Part shown: piece by piece, positions 16,069 to 22,735 of the stretch | Position numbering within the stretch: the first letter of the stretch is position 1 | Layout: each line of letters begins with the position of its first letter | Origin: a virus | DNA: 27,309 bases | Direction: 5' to 3' (one strand) | IMG/VR virus record: IMGVR_UViG_3300032401_000066 | Location: 1-27,309 of that record | Made by a program: the position numbers and the translations under genes | The notes under the pieces: generated by a model | The model's input: only the letters and a program-made list of their open reading frames with translations | Told to the model about the DNA's origin: nothing | The model's database searches: none

Positions 16069-16288
16069 TGCCATTACCCTCCTGGTTAATAGTGTTGGCG
16101 GGATCGTCGCGGTCTATGGCAATCAGCCGGTCCATCTTGTCGCCCTGGTAAGGTTGCTGCGCAGCCTCTAGCGCCTCGATGCGGGCGCGGAGTTCAAGCA
16201 GGGCTGTGGATTCGGCGCTGCCTAGCGTCTGGCCTTGGCGTTGCAGCAACTTCCACTGCTCAGGCGTGGCGCGGTGCTGGCTAGTCAT
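16061..16288 (-). CDS. Small coiled-coil protein, unknown function
   Basis: The start is placed at the ATG in the ATGACTAG overlap with the upstream gene; the frame is open to 16348, but that would run deep into the neighbour. The 75 residues begin MTSQHRATPEQWKLLQRQGQ and contain a heptad helix (TALLELRARIEALEAAQQ), then an acidic tail ending NQEGNGND. No family is recognised. It is part of the tightly overlapped set of small genes running from SSB to the HTH protein. Confidence 0.68.
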   Translation of the reverse strand: MTSQHRATPEQWKLLQRQGQTLGSAESTALLELRARIEALEAAQQPYQGDKMDRLIAIDRDDPANTINQEGNGND

Positions 16289-16643
16289 CGAGGGACTCCA
16301 GGGCGCGGCGGATTGCATCGGTAGTGAACGCTGATCCAGGTGTGTCATGCAACTCGTCCAGGATCTCTTCCAGCTCAGTTAGCGCCTGCTCCTTCAAGCT
16401 CGGCGGCTTGGCGCGGCGCATTGAACGCAGCCAGTTGGCAAGCCCGTTGCCGTACATCGTGTTGATGTTGGCAATACACGCCTCCAGCTCCTGGTCGGCG
16501 CCCCATTGGGCGGATTGGGTGGCGACGTTCTGGAGCCGGTTGGTCGTGATGGTGATGGACGCCTGCTCAAGCAGACCCCACGGGTAGTCCAACCACTGTT
16601 GTACTAGCTCTGGCGGTGGGGTGATGGGGTGTTCAGTATTCAC
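16281..16643 (-). CDS. Small protein of picocyanobacterial phage type, unknown function
   Basis: The 120-residue protein starts at GTG (16643) and overlaps the preceding small gene by 11 bases. It begins with a proline-rich lead (HPITPPPELVQQWLDY), then a segment QWGADQELEACIANINTM and a PPSLKEQALTELEEILDEL helix. I recognise the QWGADQELEAC and PPSLKEQAL blocks as recurring in small proteins of freshwater cyanobacterial phages, but know no function. It has no membrane segment or catalytic motif. Confidence 0.72.
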   Translation of the reverse strand: MNTEHPITPPPELVQQWLDYPWGLLEQASITITTNRLQNVATQSAQWGADQELEACIANINTMYGNGLANWLRSMRRAKPPSLKEQALTELEEILDELHDTPGSAFTTDAIRRALESLDD

Positions 16644-16785
16644 TTACGGCCTCAAACAACTTGGCTAGCTCGATCACATGCTTGGCGAAGGCAACGTGGG
16701 TCATAGTCGCTTGGGCGGTAGGTGGGCGCTTGTAAGAGTCGAGCCACCAGTCGTGGAAGGCGGCTTCAATTGAGGTAGCGTTCAT
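16633..16785 (-). CDS. 50-residue protein between SSB and the next small gene
   Basis: ATG lies in a TGATG overlap with the SSB stop and the frame runs 50 codons: MNATSIEAAFHDWWLDSYKR, then a PPTAQATMTHVAFAKHVIEL segment and a final AKLFEAVSEY. It is a helical, Trp/His-containing small protein, like the short hypothetical proteins that follow SSB genes in phages. The start/stop overlaps on both sides and the sensible composition support a real gene. Function unknown. Confidence 0.65.
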   Translation of the reverse strand: MNATSIEAAFHDWWLDSYKRPPTAQATMTHVAFAKHVIELAKLFEAVSEY

Positions 16786-17132
16786 CAGAAAGCAACCTCG
16801 TCACTGGATTGTGCGGCGCGTGGCAAAAACTCAAACCGCTGCACGCTCATGATGTGCTTGCTGCGCTTGGAGCCGGTTTCTTTATCAGCCCATTCCTGGC
16901 GGCGGACGTTGCCGGTTACAAAGATGCTGTCGCCTTTCTTGCAGCGGTCAACTACTACCTCAGCAGACTTACCCCAGATCTCAATGTCAATTGCATTGTT
17001 GATCCAGTTGCCGTCTTTATCCTTGCCTTCTTGGATGCCACCTGCAAAGTTAGCGACCATGGTGCCGCTATCGAATGTGCGCAGTGCAGGCTCAGTGATG
17101 ATGCGAATGATGCCGGATGCGTAAAGGCTCAT
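16785..17132 (-). CDS. ssb: Single-stranded DNA-binding protein
   Basis: The 115-residue protein has the OB fold of bacterial and phage SSB: an N-terminal ASGIIRIITEPALRTF strand pair, MVANFAGGI, the AIDIEIWGKSAEVVVDRCKK segment, GDSIFVTGNVRRQEW, and SKHIMSVQRFEFLP. It ends SSDEVAF, an acidic-plus-hydrophobic tip like the bacterial SSB tail that recruits partner proteins. It coats single-stranded DNA for replication and for Bet-mediated annealing. It starts in an ATGA overlap with the HTH gene and is two genes downstream of bet. Confidence 0.9.
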   Translation of the reverse strand: MSLYASGIIRIITEPALRTFDSGTMVANFAGGIQEGKDKDGNWINNAIDIEIWGKSAEVVVDRCKKGDSIFVTGNVRRQEWADKETGSKRSKHIMSVQRFEFLPRAAQSSDEVAF

Positions 17133-17338
17133 GTCAGTGGTGTAATGGAATTGGATTCTTCAAATGCCAGCACTTGCGCTAGCGGATACCGCACCCGTGG
17201 CGTACCAGCAGGAAAGCCAATGCGCGGGATGGTGTAGTACCTAGGGCCGATGCCGCGTGCGCGTTGGTTTTTGATGGCTGCTGGTTGCAGCCCCCAACGC
17301 GCTGCTAACTGGTCAGTGCTTAGGTACGGCTCAGTCAT
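17129..17338 (-). CDS. Small helix-turn-helix DNA-binding protein
   Basis: The start is taken at the ATG overlapping the bet stop (ATGACTGA); the frame is open to 17389, but that would intrude on bet. The 69 residues begin MTEPYLSTDQLAARWGLQPA, a MerR/excisionase-like HTH, and continue with AIKNQRARGIGPRYYTIP and RVRYPLAQVLAFEES, the usual winged part of this domain. Such proteins act as excisionases or local transcription regulators. No attachment site or integrase is visible here, so regulation is the more likely role. Confidence 0.78.
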   Translation of the reverse strand: MTEPYLSTDQLAARWGLQPAAIKNQRARGIGPRYYTIPRIGFPAGTPRVRYPLAQVLAFEESNSITPLT

Positions 17339-18086
17339 CAAATGGGTCCTCTTCAGCAGTGGTAAAGCTGGCCTCCTTATCCAGCGCAAGCGCTAGCAGG
17401 ATCTCCTGCTGCTCAGTGGATAGGTCACCCTTACGGGCTTCCATGCGCTCGGTCACCTTGGCGAGGGCTTCCATATTGGTTGCCTTTGCAATGGCAGCCT
17501 TGCCAGCCGTAAACACCTTGTCATCGCCGGCTGGCAGCGCTGGTGCTGGTGTGCTGGTGACCGTAACAGGCTCGACAGCCTGCTCCATTTCATCGCTGCT
17601 GTAGACGCCGCTTAGGTCTGCAGGGAACGCCTTACGGAGTGCGAGTGCTTCGCTGCACTTAGCAATCATGGTGGCGCCCATTTTGGTCCACAACCCTTGG
17701 CCGGCGTTGTAGTCAGCAAAGCGGGCAACACCTGTGAACGGATGGCTAGCACCTTTGCGCCAGATGGTGGTCTTGGCGGCGGCAGGTGGCTTACTGCCAA
17801 GCCATACATCAGTCCACTGGCCGTCATCACCGCACCAGAGCGTCTCGCTGCCGTCTAGTTGGCCGGTGCGCTCCGCAATGCTGCGCAGGCCGTCGATGCC
17901 AGCTTGGATGGTCATCTTGCCGCCACGCTTGATGGCGTATATCTGCTTGCTGAACGGGTCAAGCCCTGTCCGCTGGCAGGCATAGGCAAATAGCCGTAGC
18001 TCATCACCGCTGCAGCCAGGCGCGATGGTGGTGCTGATCAGTTGGGCCTGCTCTGGTGTCCAGAGTGCTAGGGAGCTAGAAGTCAT
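17331..18086 (-). CDS. RecT/Bet-family single-strand annealing protein
   Basis: The 251-residue protein has the phage Bet signature: LRLFAYACQRTGLDPFSKQI at 30-49, IYAIKRGGKMTIQAGIDGLR, IAERTGQLDG, and WTKMGATMIAKCSEALALRK. The C-terminal 80 residues are low-complexity with an acidic end (EEDPFDD), a plausible contact for SSB. It promotes annealing of single-stranded DNA during phage recombination, using ends made by the neighbouring exonuclease, whose 3' end it overlaps by 11 bases. The exonuclease-annealase-SSB set in one operon is a complete Red-like system. Confidence 0.92.
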   Translation of the reverse strand: MTSSSLALWTPEQAQLISTTIAPGCSGDELRLFAYACQRTGLDPFSKQIYAIKRGGKMTIQAGIDGLRSIAERTGQLDGSETLWCGDDGQWTDVWLGSKPPAAAKTTIWRKGASHPFTGVARFADYNAGQGLWTKMGATMIAKCSEALALRKAFPADLSGVYSSDEMEQAVEPVTVTSTPAPALPAGDDKVFTAGKAAIAKATNMEALAKVTERMEARKGDLSTEQQEILLALALDKEASFTTAEEDPFDD

Positions 18087-18864
18087 CGGAGGTGATAGTT
18101 GTGGTGCCGTAGAGCGCCCAGTTAGGCAGGCTCAGCGGTTGGATGGTGTTGCCGTAGCCAGGCCATTCAGCAATGGCGCGGCAGTCGGCGATGGTCTGCA
18201 GGTTGTTGCGGCGTTCCGCTTCACCATGCAGCGCTGCAGTCTCGTCTAGCTCGTAACAAGCGGTAGCGAATGGGTACTGCTTCTCGACTGCGATGAAAAC
18301 AAACCGCTCAGCAAAGGTGCCGGCGAGGTAGTGGTTCTGCTGAACGTGGTACCGCCACTGCGCAACCGACTTAGCAACCCCCTTGGGGCTGGCATCAGTT
18401 GTGGTCTTGAGATCCACAATGGTGGTGCCGTTGTACCAGTCAGGGCGGCACTTGCAGCGCAGACCTGTTTGGATGTCATCCCACCAAAAGCTTTGCTCTG
18501 CCTTGCCGTCACGCAGCAGTGCTGCAGCAGCTTGATGGCTGCGCACACTGCCGGCCATTGCCATCGCCTGCTCCATCTCTGAAGCAGTGACGGCTTCGAT
18601 ACCGCCGGCTTCCATCTCAGCAGCCATCTCCTTTCCGGCCTTGGTATTACGCGGCAGGCAGATGCCGTAGCGCTTGCCAATCTCGTCGGGTTCCAGCACT
18701 GCGCAATGGGTCAAGCTGCCGAGCTTCATTGCAGCCGTCTGCACTGATGGCGGACGATCTGGTGCTAGGAAGCGGCTCCAGTAGTGGTAGGGGCTGTTGG
18801 CCACTGCATGGAGATGGCTGGCGCTGATGGCTGGGTCGGCGTGGTACTGCTCGTTAGTGATCAT
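18076..18864 (-). CDS. RecE-like PD-(D/E)XK 5'-3' exonuclease
   Basis: The 262-residue protein matches the RecE C-terminal nuclease type (DUF3799). Visible motifs: SASHLHAVANSPYHYWSRFL at 14-33, GSLTHCAVLEP with His53, Glu124 in EQSFWW, the catalytic pair Asp142 (CRPDWY) and Asp151-Leu-Lys153 (IVDLKTT), and Gln176/Tyr179 in QQNHYLAG. All active-site residues are present. It resects double-stranded ends to give the single strands that Bet anneals. ATGA overlap with the gene upstream; 11-base overlap with bet. Confidence 0.9.
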   Translation of the reverse strand: MITNEQYHADPAISASHLHAVANSPYHYWSRFLAPDRPPSVQTAAMKLGSLTHCAVLEPDEIGKRYGICLPRNTKAGKEMAAEMEAGGIEAVTASEMEQAMAMAGSVRSHQAAAALLRDGKAEQSFWWDDIQTGLRCKCRPDWYNGTTIVDLKTTTDASPKGVAKSVAQWRYHVQQNHYLAGTFAERFVFIAVEKQYPFATACYELDETAALHGEAERRNNLQTIADCRAIAEWPGYGNTIQPLSLPNWALYGTTTITSDDF

Positions 18865-19244
18865 GACCTAGCCTCCCATTCACCGCACCAGTCGGCATCA
18901 TCAGTGCCCGGCCAATAGGCAATGTGCTCTGTGTCGTCCACGTCGGCGTGGATCATTACAGATTGCGGCGCGTTGCGGCGGCATTCACCGCCGGGCTTTG
19001 ACCATTTCAGCCAGTAGCGGCAGACGCTGCACATTGCACTGGTCGCAATTGGCAATTGATTCGCAGTCGCAAGATCTTGCCAATGCTTGGTTGGACGCCA
19101 TCGTGCGCCAGCTCCTACTTGTTGCCAATTGACCTGAACGCATGAATTGCCTTCTGGGTATTTAGCAAGCTCGACGCGGCTTTCCTTGTCAGCGTCATCT
19201 CTAGTTGGTGGGCGGTCAACTACCCACTCGCGCGAGGTGGTCAT
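18861..19244 (-). CDS. Cys-containing putative metal-binding protein
   Basis: The 127-residue protein has a conserved-looking C-terminal half with four cysteines: Cys72 and Cys75 (MCSVCRYWLKW), Cys88 (GGECRRNAP) and Cys120 (ADWCGEWEA), with AYWPGTDDADW between. This CxxC...CRRxxP...WP...WCGEW arrangement recurs in small phage proteins and probably holds zinc or an iron-sulfur centre. The N-terminal half is polar and less ordered. Function unknown; placed directly before the exonuclease with an ATGA overlap. Confidence 0.7.
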   Translation of the reverse strand: MTTSREWVVDRPPTRDDADKESRVELAKYPEGNSCVQVNWQQVGAGARWRPTKHWQDLATANQLPIATSAMCSVCRYWLKWSKPGGECRRNAPQSVMIHADVDDTEHIAYWPGTDDADWCGEWEARS

Positions 19245-19441
19245 GCTGCTACCCCACTGCGCATCTTTTGATGCAGCCTGCTGGCTACGCCGTAGGTGGC
19301 GACCATCTCAGGAAATGCAGCAAGGATGCGCCGCTTGTTGTTGGGGTCAGCGGCAAGGCCGGCATTGCCCATTGCTTGGTAGAAGCTGCCGGCGTATTTG
19401 CTGGCAGTAACGAAGGTCCAATAAACGTCAGATTCGCTCAT
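19241..19441 (-). CDS. Small hypothetical protein
   Basis: The 66-residue protein reads MSESDVYWTFVTASKYAGSF, then a middle NKRRILAAFPEMVATYGVAS and a short basic end. It is helical with no membrane span. I do not recognise a family with known function, although the RILAAFPEMVATYG block looks familiar from cyanobacterial phage proteins. Both ends overlap neighbours by ATGA, typical of this operon. Confidence 0.66.
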   Translation of the reverse strand: MSESDVYWTFVTASKYAGSFYQAMGNAGLAADPNNKRRILAAFPEMVATYGVASRLHQKMRSGVAA

Positions 19442-19581
19442 GGCTTGAGGTTGGTATGACAGGCGGGATGGTTGTGGTGCGCTTGCACAGTGGCATCACG
19501 GCCACCGGCATAGCCAGCGGCGTAGATGGCAGCAAGCACCACCAATGCAGTGATGCGGTTAACCCAAGGGTTGCTGATCAT
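19438..19581 (-). CDS. 47-residue membrane microprotein
   Basis: ATG at 19581 opens a frame of 47 codons between two genes, with ATGA overlaps on both sides. It begins MISNPWVNRI, has one membrane segment (ITALVVLAAIYAAGYAGG, residues 10-27) and a His/Cys-containing tail (HHNHPACHTN) that could bind metal. The topology and overlaps support a real gene; the function is unknown. It is one of three single-span small proteins in this - strand operon. Confidence 0.62.
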   Translation of the reverse strand: MISNPWVNRITALVVLAAIYAAGYAGGRDATVQAHHNHPACHTNLKP

Positions 19582-19760
19582 GCGAGTACCTGACGGACGC
19601 GATAACGGGTGATGTTCATGTGCTCAGCAATGCGGCGCTGCGCCCAGCCGTAGCTGCGCAGCCGCTTAACGCGCTGCTCGGTGCTCTCAGTTGCCCATAG
19701 CAATACCAGCAGCGGCAGTAGCAGCAGCGCTAGTAACAGGGCGATGGTCGTAGCGGTCAT
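19578..19760 (-). CDS. Membrane-anchored helix-turn-helix microprotein
   Basis: The 60-residue protein joins an N-terminal membrane segment (residues 5-22, TIALLLALLLLPLLVLLW) to a compact HTH (QRVKRLRSYGWAQRRIAEHM then NITRYRVRQVLA, residues 29-60) of the resolvase-like type. It is unusual for a DNA-binding unit to be fixed to the membrane in so short a protein. The start is preceded by a 15-base leader shared with the gene at 19820-20020. Function unknown; tethering of DNA or membrane-sensed regulation are possibilities. Confidence 0.68.
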   Translation of the reverse strand: MTATTIALLLALLLLPLLVLLWATESTEQRVKRLRSYGWAQRRIAEHMNITRYRVRQVLA

Positions 19761-19775
19761 GGTTCTCGGGTTGGG
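19755..19775 (-). repeat. Shared leader/start repeat, copy 1
   Basis: On the - strand this reads CCCAACCCGAGAACC, then ATGACC, ending at the start of the membrane-HTH gene. The same 21 bases occur at 20015-20035 before another small gene. A common translation or regulatory leader is likely. The rest of the 59-base gap has a small GCGGC/GCCGC hairpin (19795-19812 region) without a T run. Confidence 0.8.
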
Positions 19776-19819
19776 GTAATTAACGCCGGATTGGGTGCGG
19801 CTCCGGCAGGCCGCGTGGG

Positions 19820-20020
19820 TCAGACTGCAACCCAGCCTTGGTTGATCAGCGAGCGGTAGCAGTTGCGGGCGTTGCCGGTGAAGTGCTTACGGGTGCAGGC
19901 TTGGTACCAGGTTTGCGAGTTAGGGCCAAATCCCCAAGTAGTCATGACGACGTACTCGGCGCCAGCGGGCGTGAATGAAACGCGCTTCTCGATTTTGGCG
20001 TTCTCAAGGGTGAAGGTCAT
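19820..20020 (-). CDS. Small hypothetical protein with shared leader
   Basis: The 66-residue protein begins MTFTLENAKIEKRVSF, continues through a PAGAEYVVMTTWGFGPNS segment and ends with RKHFTGNARNCYRSLINQGW plus VAV. The aromatic/basic C-terminal part (CYRSLINQGW) looks like a small alpha/beta fold. No family is recognised. The ATG follows the 15-base leader also found before the membrane-HTH gene. It is the first gene after a promoter-like sequence on the - strand (20063-20090), unlike most genes here, which overlap their neighbours. Confidence 0.68.
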   Translation of the reverse strand: MTFTLENAKIEKRVSFTPAGAEYVVMTTWGFGPNSQTWYQACTRKHFTGNARNCYRSLINQGWVAV

Positions 20021-20035
20021 GGTTCTCGGGTTGGG
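20015..20035 (-). repeat. Shared leader/start repeat, copy 2
   Basis: This is identical over 21 bases to 19755-19775; it covers the 15 bases before the ATG and the first codons of the gene at 19820-20020. Confidence 0.8.
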
Positions 20036-20062
20036 ATGGAAGCTCTCGCCTCCTGTCCCGGT

Positions 20063-20090
20063 ATCCTACACCCTACGCCGCCCTCGTCAA
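20063..20090 (-). promoter_or_regulatory. Promoter-like sequence before the small-gene group
   Basis: On the - strand, TTGACG (20090-20085) and TAGGAT (20068-20063) are separated by 16 bases, matching the sigma-70 consensus at five and four of six positions. It sits at the stop of the VRR-NUC gene and 42 bases before the start at 20020, and so could drive the small genes and the recombination set separately from the helicases upstream. Confidence 0.5.
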
Positions 20091-20437
20091 CCGTCAGCAG
20101 TCGTAATCCGTAACGCATCCTCAACGCTGCGGGCCACACCTGCGATGCCACCTGCTGACAGCACTGCATCGAGCCACTGCTGCTGCTCTGGCTTGACCCG
20201 GCCGGTAGGGGTCTTGACCTCAATGCTGGTGAAGACGGCCACCTGCTGACCCACCATCTCTGGGGTCACGGTGCGTATTGTCCAGCCGATTAGGTCAGCG
20301 CTGCCCTTGGCAAGGCCAAAGCTCACCGGGCGCCCATGCTGGTCCCGCAGCGTGCCGGTGTTATTGCGGAACAGCCTGGTAGCTCCGGTGCTGCAGGTCA
20401 GGCGGATGTGTTGCTGGATGGATTGCTCAGGCGCCAT
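20087..20437 (-). CDS. VRR-NUC domain nuclease
   Basis: The 116-residue protein is a stand-alone VRR-NUC domain of the PD-(D/E)XK superfamily: an N-terminal EQSIQQHIRLTC helix, GSADLIGW with Asp48, the catalytic Glu73-Val-Lys75 in TSIEVKTPTG, and Gln85/Gln86 followed by QWLDAVLSAGGIAGVARSVE. Stand-alone phage versions are thought to act as structure-specific nucleases, possibly on branched or Holliday junction DNA. It overlaps the SF2 helicase by 11 bases and probably works with it in recombination or packaging preparation. Confidence 0.88.
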   Translation of the reverse strand: MAPEQSIQQHIRLTCSTGATRLFRNNTGTLRDQHGRPVSFGLAKGSADLIGWTIRTVTPEMVGQQVAVFTSIEVKTPTGRVKPEQQQWLDAVLSAGGIAGVARSVEDALRITTADG

Positions 20438-21770
20438 ACCGTTTAGCCAGTCGCGCTTGGTAGACGCGTTCCGCCCATCCTCGCTTGTAGCCGCGCTGCT
20501 GCGCTAGCTCGCGCAGGTCGTCGAGGGATTGAGCGGTGCCTTGCTGGCGGCGCTGCTGCCGTTGCACCTCAACCAGCTCCCCCTCAACCTGCTGCAGCTC
20601 GCGCACCTCAGCGGCGAACGTATGGCCGCACTCACCGCACTGCTTAGCCTGGCTAGCCATTGCAGCAAAGCACTGCGGGCACACCTTGACCGATGGCGCC
20701 TTCTCCCGGTCACGCTTAGCTAGGCCCTCCAACGTCCACTCACGCGGTTCTAGGTGGTGGCCGAGGCGCAGCGTGTTGCCGACGTGATCCAGCACCACTG
20801 CAGCAGCCTTGCCGGGTGATGGCCGCAGGCAGCGACCGATCATCTGCAGATGCAGGCTGGTGCTAGCGGTAGGCCGCAACAGGATGCAGCCGCCGACGCT
20901 GGGCACGTCTACGCCTTCACCTATAAGTGCGCAGCTCGTCAGGATGCGTATGCGACCAGTACCTAGCGCTTGCAGCAGGTCACGGCGTTGCTCGCTGGTC
21001 ATGCTGCCGTCGATGCTGGCGGCTGGGATGCCGGCACCCATGAACAGCCGTGCTACTGCCTCGGCATGTGCCACTGAGCAGCAGAAGGCGATCGCTGTCT
21101 GGCCGTCTAGGTGTTTGCGGTAGTGGCTCAGGCAGTCGCCCATGATCGTGCCGATACGGTGCTCAGCCTCACGGGTGTCGAAGTCACCCATCCGTTTGCG
21201 TAGGCCAGTGGTGTCAAACCCCGGCGGCGCCAGCACCCGTGCAGGCGCGAGGTAGCCGTTATCGGTTAGCCACGCAGCGCTAGGGCCTTCAACCATCGCC
21301 TGGTAATGCTCGCCAAGACCGCGACCGTCGAGCCTGATTGGGGTAGCAGTGACGCCGAGCAGATGCGCTTGGTGGAAGTGTTCCAGTGTGCGCGCCCAGG
21401 TGCCGGCATTGCTGTGGTGTGCTTCGTCGATGATCACCAACTGGAAGAAGTCACGCGGCAACTTATGCAGCCTGCGGGCCAAGGTCTGGATTGATGCCAC
21501 CTGCACAGCTGCAGATAGGTCCATGGCGCGGTTAGCGGCGATCACACCATGCGGCATTGGCAAGCTGCGGCACGCTTGGTCCAGCAGCTCTTGCCTGTGT
21601 ACCGCGATCAGCACGCGGTTACCTTTCTTGGCGGCAGCTTGGGCGATGTGGCTAAAGCAGACGGTCTTGCCAGCGCCGGTAGGCAGTACCGCCAGCACTT
21701 TGCGATGGCCTAGTTGGTATTGCAGGCGGATGGCGGTGATCAGCTCGGCTTGGTAGGGGCGGAGGTTCAT
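20427..21770 (-). CDS. SF2 DEAD/DEAH-type DNA helicase with zinc ribbon
   Basis: The start is the ATG in a TGATG overlap with the methyltransferase; the open frame reaches 21983, but the added residues would cover the neighbour. The 447-residue protein has motif I PTGAGKT (30-36), motif II DEAH (115-118), motif III TATP (141-144), motif V GEGVDVP and motif VI QMIGRCLRPSPGK (309-321). A zinc ribbon follows with Cys364, Cys367, Cys378 and Cys381, and then a Gln-rich helix. Related phage helicases unwind or remodel replication and recombination intermediates. It is translationally coupled to the nuclease downstream. Confidence 0.92.
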   Translation of the reverse strand: MNLRPYQAELITAIRLQYQLGHRKVLAVLPTGAGKTVCFSHIAQAAAKKGNRVLIAVHRQELLDQACRSLPMPHGVIAANRAMDLSAAVQVASIQTLARRLHKLPRDFFQLVIIDEAHHSNAGTWARTLEHFHQAHLLGVTATPIRLDGRGLGEHYQAMVEGPSAAWLTDNGYLAPARVLAPPGFDTTGLRKRMGDFDTREAEHRIGTIMGDCLSHYRKHLDGQTAIAFCCSVAHAEAVARLFMGAGIPAASIDGSMTSEQRRDLLQALGTGRIRILTSCALIGEGVDVPSVGGCILLRPTASTSLHLQMIGRCLRPSPGKAAAVVLDHVGNTLRLGHHLEPREWTLEGLAKRDREKAPSVKVCPQCFAAMASQAKQCGECGHTFAAEVRELQQVEGELVEVQRQQRRQQGTAQSLDDLRELAQQRGYKRGWAERVYQARLAKRYGA

Positions 21771-22735
21771 CAGTCCATCCCCTCTATATCGAGCAATTCT
21801 GTTTGATCTGGAGTGCGCGTATCTTCTACCGCAATCTGCATATTCTTGATCGCTTGTTTGTAATACGACTCTTTTAGCTCGATGCCGATGCCACGGCGGC
21901 CAAGCTGCACAGCGCCGTATACCTCGCTGCCAACGCCCATGAACGGGGTCAGCACCGTTTCGCCAGGGTTGGACCGCAGGCATATGGCGCGGTCAATCAC
22001 GTCCAGTTGCAGCGGGTGGACGTGTTTCTCATCATCAGGATCTTTGCCATCACGGAACGGCAGCACCCGCCCCATGTTGATGTCATCCCAAATAGACGAG
22101 GCGTAACGGCGCCAGATCCAATGGCTAAAGCGGTTTTCAGTTTGCTTGCCTTTCCATCCTTTGTACTTATGCAGCTCTACCGGGATAGGGCATTCGCCGG
22201 CGTAGTGGTCTAGCCCGGTTGGATGCGCAACTGGGATAGTATTCTCACCACTGCGCCGAAAGATCAACAAATAATCAGCACTTGCAACGCCTGCGTAAGC
22301 GCCATCATCAACAATTGTTTTATGCGCCAAGCTCTTTACCATTGTTCGGTTTCGCACCCACAACGGCTCTTTCCATATCGTATGGCGAGCCACAAAATGC
22401 CAGCCGTGCTGTTGATGCAATTCAATAATTTTGCCGGGTAAATCAATCAATGAATCTTTGCCGCTGTTGCCGCTTGATATATCAGTGCAATGCACAGCGG
22501 TTAAGCGGCCAGGCAATGTCAAGCGGTGCAGATCTTTGACTACAAAGCCGTAATGATCCATAAATTGATCATAGTCTTTGCAGTTGCTAATATCACGCTC
22601 GTTAGAGCTGTAAACATACAGTCCAGCAAATGGCGGCGAGTAGATCGAGAAATGGACAGAAGCCGCCGGCAGGCTTTGCATTACTTCAATGCAGTCGCCG
22701 TTATAAATTGCATAGCGGTCAGTGATCATAGCCAT
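21770..22735 (-). CDS. DNA methyltransferase (beta-class N4-cytosine/N6-adenine type)
   Basis: The 321-residue protein has the beta-class order: catalytic motif IV SPPF (33-36) near the N terminus and the AdoMet site near the C terminus (HPLQLDVIDRAI 240-251, then TPFMGVGSEVYGA 263-275 and RRGIGIELKESYY 280-292). SPPF/SPPY is more usual in N4-cytosine enzymes; TPF replaces the common DPF. No restriction enzyme gene is nearby, so this is an orphan, probably protecting phage DNA from host restriction or marking it. Start could also be the ATG at 22729, which gives an ATGA overlap with the SNF2-like gene upstream. Confidence 0.9.
   Translation of the reverse strand: MAMITDRYAIYNGDCIEVMQSLPAASVHFSIYSPPFAGLYVYSSNERDISNCKDYDQFMDHYGFVVKDLHRLTLPGRLTAVHCTDISSGNSGKDSLIDLPGKIIELHQQHGWHFVARHTIWKEPLWVRNRTMVKSLAHKTIVDDGAYAGVASADYLLIFRRSGENTIPVAHPTGLDHYAGECPIPVELHKYKGWKGKQTENRFSHWIWRRYASSIWDDINMGRVLPFRDGKDPDDEKHVHPLQLDVIDRAICLRSNPGETVLTPFMGVGSEVYGAVQLGRRGIGIELKESYYKQAIKNMQIAVEDTRTPDQTELLDIEGMD

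Noticed and set aside
18246-18680. 144-codon - strand frame inside the exonuclease gene
   Set aside because: It is an alternative frame of the exonuclease, which has all its catalytic motifs in the main frame; the product is Arg/Ser/Ala low-complexity.
20427-21983. Longer helicase reading from 21983
   Set aside because: The extra 71 residues overlap the methyltransferase C terminus and look random; the ATG at 21770 gives the usual SF2 N terminus (NLRPYQAELI).
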